From positions 1 through 19,960 of the forward strand of contig JAUXAX010000038.1 in assembly GCA_030619685.1 (NCBI GenBank): DNA of 19,960 nucleotides, written 5' to 3'. Position 1 is the stretch's first letter, and each line of letters opens with the position of its first letter. This document shows positions 5,459 to 11,988 of the stretch, piece after piece. The notes beneath the pieces were generated by a model, which did not search any database, had not been told where the DNA came from, and was given only the letters and a program-made list of their open reading frames with translations. Both the position numbers and the translations under genes were made by a program. This DNA comes from Dehalococcoidia bacterium (GTDB taxonomy: Bacteria; Chloroflexota; Dehalococcoidia; SZUA-161).

Positions 5459-7906
5459 ATGAGGAAGAGATTTCCAAACATTGTGCGGGTGCTGCTGGCG
5501 CTGGCTCTGGTTGCCGGCCTGGTGGCGATAACCGCAGCGCCAGCGGGCGCCACGGCGATAACTGTGGGCTCGGTTACTGTAACCCCCCCTACTGCCAATT
5601 CGGTAGCGGGTTACTCGATTAGCGTTACCACGTCTAGCAGCGCATACTCGGCCAATGACGCTATCACGATTACGTTCCCGGCAGGGACAGTACTGCCGAC
5701 GTCAGTGGGGTATCAGTATGTAACGGTTGCCGGCGAGGCGATTCTCTTAGGAGAGGCGGCTCCGTATGTGAGTGGGCAGAATCTGGTGATCACGATCACC
5801 GATTCCACCATGGCGACTGCCGTGGACAGCGGGACGTTCGTGATCGTTGTGTCACCCGGCGCTGGCATTACAAACCCTCCGCTATCGTATACGGCGGCAG
5901 CTTTGGCGTACCTAATGGGCGTGACCACAACTCATGAAACTCTAGGGCAAGTGGCATACGCCATTGACGACTATGTGAGCTTCAGCCCAAGCGCTGCCGC
6001 ATATGGCACGGCCGTAACGGTAACTGGCGGCGGCTTTGCGTCCGGTTCAACTGTCACGATCACTGGTGGTGCTAGCGGATCGGGAACAGTGGGAACCGAT
6101 GGCAAGTTCTCGGCAAGTGCCGCGGCGATTTTGGATGCCACAGCGGTTACGGCCACCGACGGCACCGGCAGGGAGGCAGACTCGAGTATCAACTTGACCC
6201 TGCTGCCAACGCTGACGGTGACAGCGCCCACCAGCGGTAACGTGGGCGCAACAGTCAATCTGCAAGGCAGAAACTTTACTGACGACAGCAACATCAACGA
6301 CCTGGGCAATGTCACCTTCGGTGGATCCGACTTTACCGCGCTCAGCGCCACTCTTACCAGGGCTTCGGACCAAGCAGACCAGATCGATGCCACCTTGACT
6401 GACCTGGATCAGGACAGTGTTCAGGATGACTTCAACGCTTACTTCACTGTCCCTGCGGCCAGCAGCCCTGGTGTAACAGAGATAACGGTTAGAGACGCTG
6501 GCGGCAAAATCGGGGCTGTTAACTATACCGTTAACCCGCGTACCGCGGCCATTGCTCCAGTTACTGGAGGCCCTAGTACGCAGGCGGTGGTAAGTGGTAC
6601 AGGCTTTGCGCCTGGAATCACCGACGGTACTCTTGTCTACGCTTCGCAGCCGTCCCTTACCACGGTTACAGGGTTGAGCACTGACGCCGATGGTAGCTTC
6701 AGCCAGGTCATAACTATCCCGTCTGGAGCAGCCTCGGGCGCGCTCACGATGGCGGTTACCTTCAGTGGCACCACAAAGACTGTTACTTTTGTGGTGGCCG
6801 ATAGGCTACTGAACATCACACCCAGCTCAGGGCCGTTGGGTACGCTTGTGATGATATCGGCTTCCGGCATGACGGCCAGCAGCGAGGTAGATCCCAATAA
6901 TGTGGAGAGCCAAATGAGCGGTGGTGGTGGAACACTCACAATAGCCGGGGCGAACATGCTAGCCAACAATTCGTCCACGACGGGCAACTACGCTACCACG
7001 GGCATCGCCATTGATTCCGGTGGCAACCTCGCGGCGACTACTGTAGCGATCACCACAGGCATCGCAACGGGCGCACAGACGATTACGGCCACGGATAGAG
7101 GTGGCAGGACGGCTTCCGGTGCGTTTACAGTGACCAAGCCCAGCATTGAGATAAGCCCCGCCGAGGGCTACATGGGTACCACCCTTTCGATTACCGGCAC
7201 AGGCTGGGTTCCCGGTTCCAGGGGCGTGGTGAGTCTCAATTCCACCAACACCACGGTGGCCATAACTACGATTCCCAAAACCGATGGCACCTTCTCGGCT
7301 TCGATGGTCGTCCCGATCATTTCCACTATTAGCGCGACCACGAGGATCGAGACCTTTACGGCCGCTGACATCATGGTCAACTCGGCTGTGAGCCAGCAGT
7401 TCAGGGTTTCGACTGCCTCGATAAGTGCCGAGCCTACTTCGGGAGCAGCGAGTGACACCATCACGCTGACGGGCGTGGGTTTCGTTCCGAACACTGCGGT
7501 AACAGCGGTCACGGTCGGTGGAGCCACAGTCACTACCTCTCCCACGGTGCCAATAACGAATTCCGTTGGTGAATTCGAGTTGACCTTCACCCTCCCCGGT
7601 GTGATTGGTGTTCAAACGATTCAGGCAACCGTGTACGGAACCGCAAGGACAACGTTCGTCACCATCACGGCGGCTCCGGCCACTGTTGCAAGCGCTCTAA
7701 GCGCCATAAGCGCTGAGCTTGTCAGGGTCTGGGGCTACGCTGCTGGTGCGTGGCAGATGCACGACCCGGTTGATCTTGTCGGCAGCGACCTGACCAGCCT
7801 CACCGAAGGCAGCGGTTACTGGGTCAAAGTCGACGCGGACGTCACCCTGGTCTTTGGCGGTAACAGCTGGGTTCTGACCTCAGGCTGGAACCTTATTGGC
7901 TGGTAA
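5459..7906 (+). CDS. Large secreted multi-domain surface protein (IPT/TIG-like modules)
   Basis: 815 residues. Residues 1 to about 33 are a Sec signal peptide: basic start, long hydrophobic core, end near APAGATA. Roughly six Ig-like modules follow, each opening with a P-S/T-x-G and GTxVTITGxGF-type motif, at about residues 175, 250, 362, 451, 563 and 655. These resemble IPT/TIG or related bacterial Ig folds. An acidic loop near 315-326 (DLDQDSVQDD) resembles a Ca-binding DxDxD element. Residues ~735-815 form a distinct C-terminal module with WGYAAGAWQMHDP, GSGYWVKVD and terminal GWNLIGW, seen in secreted proteins of environmental Chloroflexota-like genomes. Composition is rich in Thr, Ala, Gly, Val and Ser, with no Cys apparent. 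It starts at ATG 5459 with AAAGGAG (5445-5451). It is probably a structural or adhesive cell-surface protein; no catalytic motif was seen. Confidence 0.85.
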   Translation: MRKRFPNIVRVLLALALVAGLVAITAAPAGATAITVGSVTVTPPTANSVAGYSISVTTSSSAYSANDAITITFPAGTVLPTSVGYQYVTVAGEAILLGEAAPYVSGQNLVITITDSTMATAVDSGTFVIVVSPGAGITNPPLSYTAAALAYLMGVTTTHETLGQVAYAIDDYVSFSPSAAAYGTAVTVTGGGFASGSTVTITGGASGSGTVGTDGKFSASAAAILDATAVTATDGTGREADSSINLTLLPTLTVTAPTSGNVGATVNLQGRNFTDDSNINDLGNVTFGGSDFTALSATLTRASDQADQIDATLTDLDQDSVQDDFNAYFTVPAASSPGVTEITVRDAGGKIGAVNYTVNPRTAAIAPVTGGPSTQAVVSGTGFAPGITDGTLVYASQPSLTTVTGLSTDADGSFSQVITIPSGAASGALTMAVTFSGTTKTVTFVVADRLLNITPSSGPLGTLVMISASGMTASSEVDPNNVESQMSGGGGTLTIAGANMLANNSSTTGNYATTGIAIDSGGNLAATTVAITTGIATGAQTITATDRGGRTASGAFTVTKPSIEISPAEGYMGTTLSITGTGWVPGSRGVVSLNSTNTTVAITTIPKTDGTFSASMVVPIISTISATTRIETFTAADIMVNSAVSQQFRVSTASISAEPTSGAASDTITLTGVGFVPNTAVTAVTVGGATVTTSPTVPITNSVGEFELTFTLPGVIGVQTIQATVYGTARTTFVTITAAPATVASALSAISAELVRVWGYAAGAWQMHDPVDLVGSDLTSLTEGSGYWVKVDADVTLVFGGNSWVLTSGWNLIGW

Positions 7907-7921
7907 AAGAGGATAGCGGGA

Positions 7922-7954
7922 TTCCCTGAGGGGTCAAATCGACCCCTCAGGGAA
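7922..7954 (+). promoter_or_regulatory. Strong 14-bp hairpin between surface genes
   Basis: TTCCCTGAGGGGTC (7922-7935) pairs perfectly with GACCCCTCAGGGAA (7941-7954) across a 5-nt loop, 15 nt after the upstream stop codon. No T-tract follows; the next bases are CCACTC and then the AGGAGG of the next gene. A partial terminator, a stabilising 3' end or a processing site in a shared transcript are all possible. Confidence 0.6.
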
Positions 7955-7979
7955 CCACTCAAATTAGGAGGAAAGAGAT

Positions 7980-8606
7980 ATGACTAAACTGAGACTCTTT
8001 GTTTTGCTGGCAGTGGTAGCGCTGGTCCTCTTCCCGGCCATGGCTGTAGCTCAACCCCCGCTGCCGTGTCGTTTACACGGCACGGTGCAGCTATTTGGCG
8101 AGGATGTGGCTGGCAACACTACCATAACAGCCACCATAGGAAATGATACTTATACCACTCAGACACCTTCGGTATACGGCGCTTCGACCTATCTACTGGA
8201 GATAGCGCCGGAAGAGGGCACACAATACACCGCAGGTGAGACGATAACCTTTATGATAGGAGCCAGCGCCGCAGAGCAGACGAGCGCCTGGGAAACGGGG
8301 GGCAACATCGAGTTGAACCTCAGCATTGGCCAGGCGGTAGACGGCGCGGGAGCGATAACCAGTGTGGAGATAGTTACTCTTGCCGCAGGTGCGAGCGCCA
8401 CCGCGGATTATAATGCCACAACCGGCGTGCTCACTCTGGGAATCCCCGCCGGACAGCCCGGAGCAGCTGGTGCTGCTGGGGCTGCTGGAGCAGAGGGTGA
8501 TCCCGGAGAGGACGCCGCCGGTGGAATAGCATTACCGGTTGTTGCGCTGATCATCGCTATCATCGCAGCCGGCATGGCAATGATGAGCATGCGGCGCAGG
8601 GTATAA
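7980..8606 (+). CDS. Surface protein with Gly-X-Y linker and C-terminal membrane anchor
   Basis: 208 residues with a clear tripartite export design. Residues 1-24 are a signal peptide (MTKLRLF, hydrophobic core, AVAQ). Residues ~28-116 form a beta-rich domain beginning CRLHGTVQLFGEDV and ending GGNIELNLSIG, a pattern recurring in secreted Chloroflexota proteins. Residues 158-178 are seven collagen-like Gly-X-Y triplets (GQP, three GAA, GAE, GDP, GED). Residues 182-203 are one transmembrane helix, and RRR at 205-207 is a cytoplasmic stop. The protein would sit outside the membrane on a short stalk. No LPxTG sortase motif is present. It starts at ATG 7980 behind AGGAGG. It is 73 bp after the large surface gene and probably co-transcribed. 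Biochemical function is unknown. Confidence 0.85.
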   Translation: MTKLRLFVLLAVVALVLFPAMAVAQPPLPCRLHGTVQLFGEDVAGNTTITATIGNDTYTTQTPSVYGASTYLLEIAPEEGTQYTAGETITFMIGASAAEQTSAWETGGNIELNLSIGQAVDGAGAITSVEIVTLAAGASATADYNATTGVLTLGIPAGQPGAAGAAGAAGAEGDPGEDAAGGIALPVVALIIAIIAAGMAMMSMRRRV

Positions 8607-8640
8607 AGCGCTTGATTAAGGGTTGTACTATATAGCAGCT

Positions 8641-8672
8641 AAAAGCCGCTCGTCTTTCGGCGGGCGGCTTTT
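8641..8672 (+). terminator. Intrinsic terminator of the surface-protein block
   Basis: AAAAGCCGC (8641-8649) pairs with GCGGCTTTT (8664-8672). The stem continues inward by three more pairs, one of them G-U, around an 8-nt loop. The stem ends in TTTT, 35 nt after the stop codon of the 208-residue protein. The T-run is short but the position fits. Confidence 0.75.
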
Positions 8673-8778
8673 GCTCAATTAGACTGCCAGCTGGGAAAAT
8701 CCTAAATACCAATTCCTGAACCTGGCCAGGAACAGGTTTCGAAGCACTAAACCGTTTCGGTCTGAGCCTCAAGGTCGA

Positions 8779-8914
8779 AGACAAATTCAAAATTCTAATC
8801 CTCAAAATTCACCCTTTGCTATACTCAGGATGACACTGGGTTAAACCTAAGTGTCGAGCCTGTCTTGGTCATTTGAACTTTGAACATTTGATATTGTTTA
8901 GGATTTCGTGCTTC
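8779..8914 (+). repeat. Repeat family B, copy 2, with family D inside
   Basis: Part B2 reads on the minus strand at 8779-8810. Part B1 reads on the plus strand at 8869-8914 (CATTTGATATTGTTTAG). This is the inverted arrangement of copy 1 at 1959-2043. Between the halves lies a 31-bp family D copy (8810-8840: CACCCT...CTCAGGATGACACTGGG), which copy 1 lacks; the gap here is ~58 nt against ~9 nt there. It suggests one repeat inserted into another. Confidence 0.5.
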
Positions 8915-8952
8915 GGATTTGGTGCTTAATTAAGGGAAATGTAGCTTACTTA

Positions 8953-8981
8953 TTGACAACCGCGAGGGCATGGGATAAGAT
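8953..8981 (+). promoter_or_regulatory. Distal promoter of the CetZ-like gene
   Basis: TTGACA (8953-8958), a 17-bp spacer and TAAGAT (8976-8981). The predicted start near 8988 gives a ~145-nt leader. Confidence 0.55.
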
Positions 8982-9056
8982 GCTTTGGGTGACGATGGTC
9001 GGGGCCGGTGGGTCGAAAGGGTCGGGAACCATTGCTGCACCGGGGCAGAAGGACTA

Positions 9057-9086
9057 TTGACGACGATTTCATTTTTATGTTAGACT
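9057..9086 (+). promoter_or_regulatory. Proximal promoter of the CetZ-like gene
   Basis: TTGACG (9057-9062), an 18-bp spacer and TAGACT (9081-9086). The leader would be ~40 nt and contains GGAGGTGA (9121-9128), a near-complete anti-16S match, four bases before the ATG. Confidence 0.45.
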
Positions 9087-9132
9087 CAACCGCAGAAGAG
9101 CGGGCTTATATAGGGAACCTGGAGGTGAAGAA

Positions 9133-10242
9133 ATGAGGGTTGGAGTTATCGGTCTCGGTCAGGCCGGGGGTAGGATTGCGGACCTGCTGACCTATCACAG
9201 TCTGTGGGGCAGACACCCGGGTATCGTCCCCTTCGCCCTGGCTGTCAACTCGGCGCAAGCGGACCTTCTGGGACTGAAAACGATACAGAAGAAGGATAGA
9301 CTCCTTGTCGGGCAGACAGTGGTGAAGGGGCATGGAGTGGGGTTGAATCGCAAGGTAGGGGCAAAGGTAACAAAGCACGGGCTCCATTCGATCATGCACG
9401 CGATCACGGAGAAGGTCCTTCACCATGTAGATGCCTTCATAGTCGTTGCCGGTCTTGGCGGTGGCACCGGGTCTGGTGGGGCATCGGTTATCATTTCTAA
9501 GCTCAAGCAGGTCTACGAGGAGCCTATCTATTTTATAGGCGTTCTTCCCAGTGAGGACGAGGGTAAGCTGATGGCCATGAACGCCATAGAGTGCCTGCAA
9601 GAGCTGGATGGAATGGTTAATGGCATCCTCCTGTTTGACAACGACGTTTGGAAAAAGGAGGGGCTCCCGCTTGAGACGAGCTACAGCATGATGAACTACG
9701 AGCTGGTGAAGCCATTGCCCTTGATGCTGGGTGCTGGAGAGACAGCGAATGACAGGGTCGGCATAAAGGTGGTTGATGCCTCTGACATCATAAACTCCTG
9801 GGAAGGGTTTAGCTATATCGGATATTCAGAGATGAAGGCCAAAAGGGCGCGTGACAGGTTCTTCTTCTTCAGGAAAAAGAACTCCTTAGACCAACTGAGT
9901 CCAGCTATGAGGTGCTATACGGCTGTAAGGAACGCTGCTACCCTGAGGTTAACCGGCGAGTGCGACATAAGGAAAGCCAAGAAGGCGTTGATGATCATTG
10001 CCGGGCCTCCCGACGAGCTAAATATGGAGGGCTTCTCCCACGCCAAGAGCTGGCTGGAAAGCTCGATAGCGACTTCCGAGGTCAGAGGGGGAGACTGTCC
10101 GATCCGGGGGTGGGACTCGGTGGCTGGTGTCGTGATGCTTTCAGGATACACAGAGATTCCCAGGTTAGGTGTGACCATAAACAATGTGAAGGCGCCTGAG
10201 AGTATGACGGCGGCCATGCAAGAGGCAGAGTTAACCCCATGA
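9133..10242 (+). CDS. cetZ: CetZ-like tubulin/FtsZ-superfamily GTPase
   Basis: 369 residues, the length of archaeal CetZ. The GTP-binding fold opens with VGVIGLGQAGGRI (3-15), then VNSAQADLLGL (38-48) and GQTVVKGHGVG (60-70). The tubulin signature GGGTGSG is at 109-115. FDNDVWKK (168-175), VDASDIIN (214-221) and APP-type GPPDELN (291-297), EVRGGDCPI (316-324) and VAGVVMLSG (330-338) follow. Compared from memory with Haloferax CetZ1, these blocks match in order and spacing far better than canonical FtsZ. The residue at the CetZ1 E218 T7-loop position is D218 here. It has no FtsZ-type C-terminal FtsA-binding tail; the protein ends soon after the fold. In archaea CetZ acts in cell shape and motility, cytoplasmically at the envelope. 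A 75-residue membrane protein follows 40 bp later. Family placement is strong; a role in a bacterium is inference. Confidence 0.88.
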   Translation: MRVGVIGLGQAGGRIADLLTYHSLWGRHPGIVPFALAVNSAQADLLGLKTIQKKDRLLVGQTVVKGHGVGLNRKVGAKVTKHGLHSIMHAITEKVLHHVDAFIVVAGLGGGTGSGGASVIISKLKQVYEEPIYFIGVLPSEDEGKLMAMNAIECLQELDGMVNGILLFDNDVWKKEGLPLETSYSMMNYELVKPLPLMLGAGETANDRVGIKVVDASDIINSWEGFSYIGYSEMKAKRARDRFFFFRKKNSLDQLSPAMRCYTAVRNAATLRLTGECDIRKAKKALMIIAGPPDELNMEGFSHAKSWLESSIATSEVRGGDCPIRGWDSVAGVVMLSGYTEIPRLGVTINNVKAPESMTAAMQEAELTP

Positions 10243-10282
10243 GACTTCTGCCCTGTTACGGGCTGAAGGCGGGAGCGACAGC

Positions 10283-10510
10283 ATGTTGAAGGTCAGGCGA
10301 GTCTGGTGGGTCCCAGTATTGATATGTATCATCTTGGGTATCGTGGCCCTGCTACCTCTAAATACTGCTAAAGATGGTACTCTCTTACCTTACCAGTCTA
10401 TTATTCCCCTGGCTCCGATAAGCTCGATACTAATCTGGCTTCTTGGTGGCCTGCTCTATCTCCTGGGGCGATGGGCTACGGGGAGGCCCCTACGTTCGCC
10501 CTCCCACTAG
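10283..10510 (+). CDS. Small two-helix membrane protein
   Basis: 75 residues, not recognised. Helix 1 is at about residues 8-26 (VWWVPVLICIILG then VALLPL) and helix 2 at about 40-62 (IIPLAPISSILIWLLGGLLYLLG), with a short polar loop between and basic ends. The start is ATG with GGGAG about six bases upstream, weaker than the site of the gene before it. It lies 40 bp after the CetZ-like gene on the same strand and ends just before a palindrome, so the two are probably one transcript. A membrane tether for the GTPase is an attractive but unproven idea. Confidence 0.55.
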   Translation: MLKVRRVWWVPVLICIILGIVALLPLNTAKDGTLLPYQSIIPLAPISSILIWLLGGLLYLLGRWATGRPLRSPSH

Positions 10511-10526
10511 CATCATACTGTTTAGG

Positions 10527-10574
10527 GTTCTAGGTTCTACGTTCAAGGTTAACCTTGAACGTAGAACCTAGAAC
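10527..10574. terminator. Perfect 48-bp palindrome between convergent genes (repeat family C)
   Basis: The 24-base left arm (10527-10550) is the exact reverse complement of the right arm (10551-10574), with no spacer. The arms contain TTCTAGG, TTCTACG and TTCAAGG motifs. It begins 16 bp after the stop of the small membrane protein and ends 2 bp before the stop of the convergent MBL-fold gene, so it can act as a bidirectional terminator. A degenerate relative lies at 14151-14191. Confidence 0.8.
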
Positions 10575-10576
10575 AT

Positions 10577-11212
10577 TTAATGATAGTCGAGCACTACGAC
10601 ATTGGTCTCTGCGGGCAGGCCTGATTTGCTCACGTTAAGCTTTGGCTGAGTGACGACCTCTTTCAAACCCATCTCCTTGAGGAAGTGTTCCAGAGGCTCC
10701 AGGTCCATCTTCACCGCCTCCGTCTTGAAGTGCATCGGTATTACGAGCTTGGGTTGAAGTAGGCTTATGATTTCGACCGCTGCCGCTGCACCTATGGTAG
10801 CTCCTCCACCCACGGGCACCATCAGGATATCGACATCGCTCATCTGCTCGATTTGCTCCGCTGTCGGCACGTGTCCCAGGTCCCCAAGATGGCAGACGCT
10901 CACCTCCTCCATCTGTATAAGGTAAACGGTGTTCTTACCTCGATGCTCTCCCCTGTCAGCATCATGAAAAGTAGCGATACCATTGATGAAAACGTTGGCG
11001 ATCTCGTACTCCCCTGGCCTGCTGATAACCTTGGGACTGCCTGCAACATCCCCCAAGAAGCTGTGCTGAGGATGTTGGTGGCTCACAGTGACGATGTTTA
11101 CTGTGAGTTTCTTCACAGGGTAGCCCAAGGTTCTGTCAAAGGGATCGGTGAGGATTGAAGCTTCCTTACCTCTTATTCTGAAGCACGAATGACCCAGCCA
11201 GACGATCTCCAT
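10577..11212 (-). CDS. MBL-fold metal-dependent hydrolase (UPF0173-like)
   Basis: 211 residues of metallo-beta-lactamase fold, of the small UlaG/YtkL-like single-domain class. The metal-binding region reads SHQHPQH (44-50), then FHDAD (82-86), HLGDLGH (108-114) and IPMHF (158-162). The usual HxHxDH carries Gln in place of the metal-binding Asp at 49, which may change metal occupancy. Substrate is unknown for this family. It starts at ATG (11210-11212) with GGAG (11217-11220), and the edge of repeat A copy 3 forms part of that ribosome-binding site. It is in the same direction as bioY, 100 bp downstream. Confidence 0.85.
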   Translation of the reverse strand: MEIVWLGHSCFRIRGKEASILTDPFDRTLGYPVKKLTVNIVTVSHQHPQHSFLGDVAGSPKVISRPGEYEIANVFINGIATFHDADRGEHRGKNTVYLIQMEEVSVCHLGDLGHVPTAEQIEQMSDVDILMVPVGGGATIGAAAAVEIISLLQPKLVIPMHFKTEAVKMDLEPLEHFLKEMGLKEVVTQPKLNVSKSGLPAETNVVVLDYH

Positions 11213-11218
11213 TTTGCT

Positions 11219-11303
11219 CCGAAAATAGAATTTCTTTCGTTCGCCCTGAGCCTGTCGAAGGGCCGTTCATGGTTCGACAAGCTCACCACGAACGGCATCT
11301 GGC
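11219..11303 (+). repeat. Inverted-repeat element family A, copy 3
   Basis: 85-bp core nearly identical to copies 1 and 2 and in the same orientation, with the same CCGTTCG/CGAACGG-type stem (here starting TCGTTCG). It occupies most of the gap between bioY and the MBL-fold gene, starting 7 bp from the latter's ATG. The extended right-hand part shared by copies 1 and 2 is absent. Confidence 0.85.
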
Positions 11304-11312
11304 ACATCAATG

Positions 11313-11972
11313 CTACCTTCGCAGGCGTGAGAGCAGTGCCCACCCCGAAGGCAATGCCACTGCCGCTAGAACCAGCTTGATCAAGTCGCCCGGAATGAAG
11401 GGATAAAGCCCAGCCAAGAGCACCCCGTTAGTCGGGTCAAGGTATTTGAAATCTAGCTGCCAGCCGCTAAGCCACGCTGGAGCGAAGAAGCGTGCCAGCC
11501 AGGGTAGACCGAAGAGGTAGATAACGGCATTGCCACACAGCATGGCAAGCGCCGTAGTCCAGAAACGCCGGTCCCAGCCCCGCTCGGCAAGGAATCCAAC
11601 GACGAATGCGGCGGCTACAAACCCGATGAGATAGCCTCCGGTAGGACCGGCGAAGCGAGCGGCGCCCCCGCCGTAGCCCATAATGGCAGTGAAAGCAAAC
11701 ACCGGCAGCCCTATCGCCCCCTGAGCCAAGTAGGCCATTATGCTCAGCGCCCCCCGCCGACTGCCTAAAAGAGCACCGGCGAGCAGTACTGCGAAGGTCT
11801 GCCCTGAAATCGGAACTGCCGTTCCCGGGATGAGAAAAGATATGCGGGCACAGAGGGCGATAAGCCCGCTGAAGCCCACGATCAGCGCCAGATCGACTGC
11901 CAGATTACGGCGTACTCCTGCTTTAAGCAACAAGGTATCCGCCATGGTAGTGACCATTGCCTGCCCATTCAT
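11313..11972 (-). CDS. bioY: Biotin transporter BioY (ECF S-component)
   Basis: Membrane protein of 219 residues that binds biotin for uptake, alone or with ECF ATPases. The family signature is clear: PISGQTFAVLLAGALLGSRRGAL, then YLAQGAIGLPVFA, GYGGGAARFAGPTGGYLIGF and a C-terminal FIPGDLIKLVLAA. About six hydrophobic helices are visible. It starts at ATG 11970-11972 with AGGAG seven bases upstream. It is 16 bp after fabH on the same strand, and its ribosome-binding site lies in that gap, so the two are one operon. Biotin serves acetyl-CoA carboxylase, which feeds the FabH reaction. No ECF ATPase genes are in the window. Confidence 0.95.
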   Translation of the reverse strand: MNGQAMVTTMADTLLLKAGVRRNLAVDLALIVGFSGLIALCARISFLIPGTAVPISGQTFAVLLAGALLGSRRGALSIMAYLAQGAIGLPVFAFTAIMGYGGGAARFAGPTGGYLIGFVAAAFVVGFLAERGWDRRFWTTALAMLCGNAVIYLFGLPWLARFFAPAWLSGWQLDFKYLDPTNGVLLAGLYPFIPGDLIKLVLAAVALPSGWALLSRLRR

Positions 11973-11988
11973 GGGTTAGCTCCTTTCT

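Larger units (their letters stand above)
8607..9132. other. Intergenic region before the CetZ-like gene
   Basis: 526 bp without a supported gene. It holds an intrinsic terminator (8641-8672), repeat B copy 2 with an embedded repeat D copy (8779-8914), and two promoter-like sequences (8953-8981 and 9057-9086) serving the gene at 9133. The stretch 8995-9043 has crossing complementary pairs (ATGGT/ACCAT and CCGGTG/CACCGG) of uncertain meaning. Confidence 0.65.

Noticed and set aside
6959..7615. Minus-strand ORFs across the large surface protein gene
   Set aside because: Antisense shadows of a GC-rich, Thr/Ala/Gly-rich coding sequence with a clear signal peptide and domain structure on the plus strand.
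9133..10242. Canonical cell-division FtsZ
   Set aside because: The tubulin signature is present, but the flanking blocks match CetZ, there is no C-terminal FtsA/ZipA-binding tail, and the gene is not beside ftsA or mur genes.
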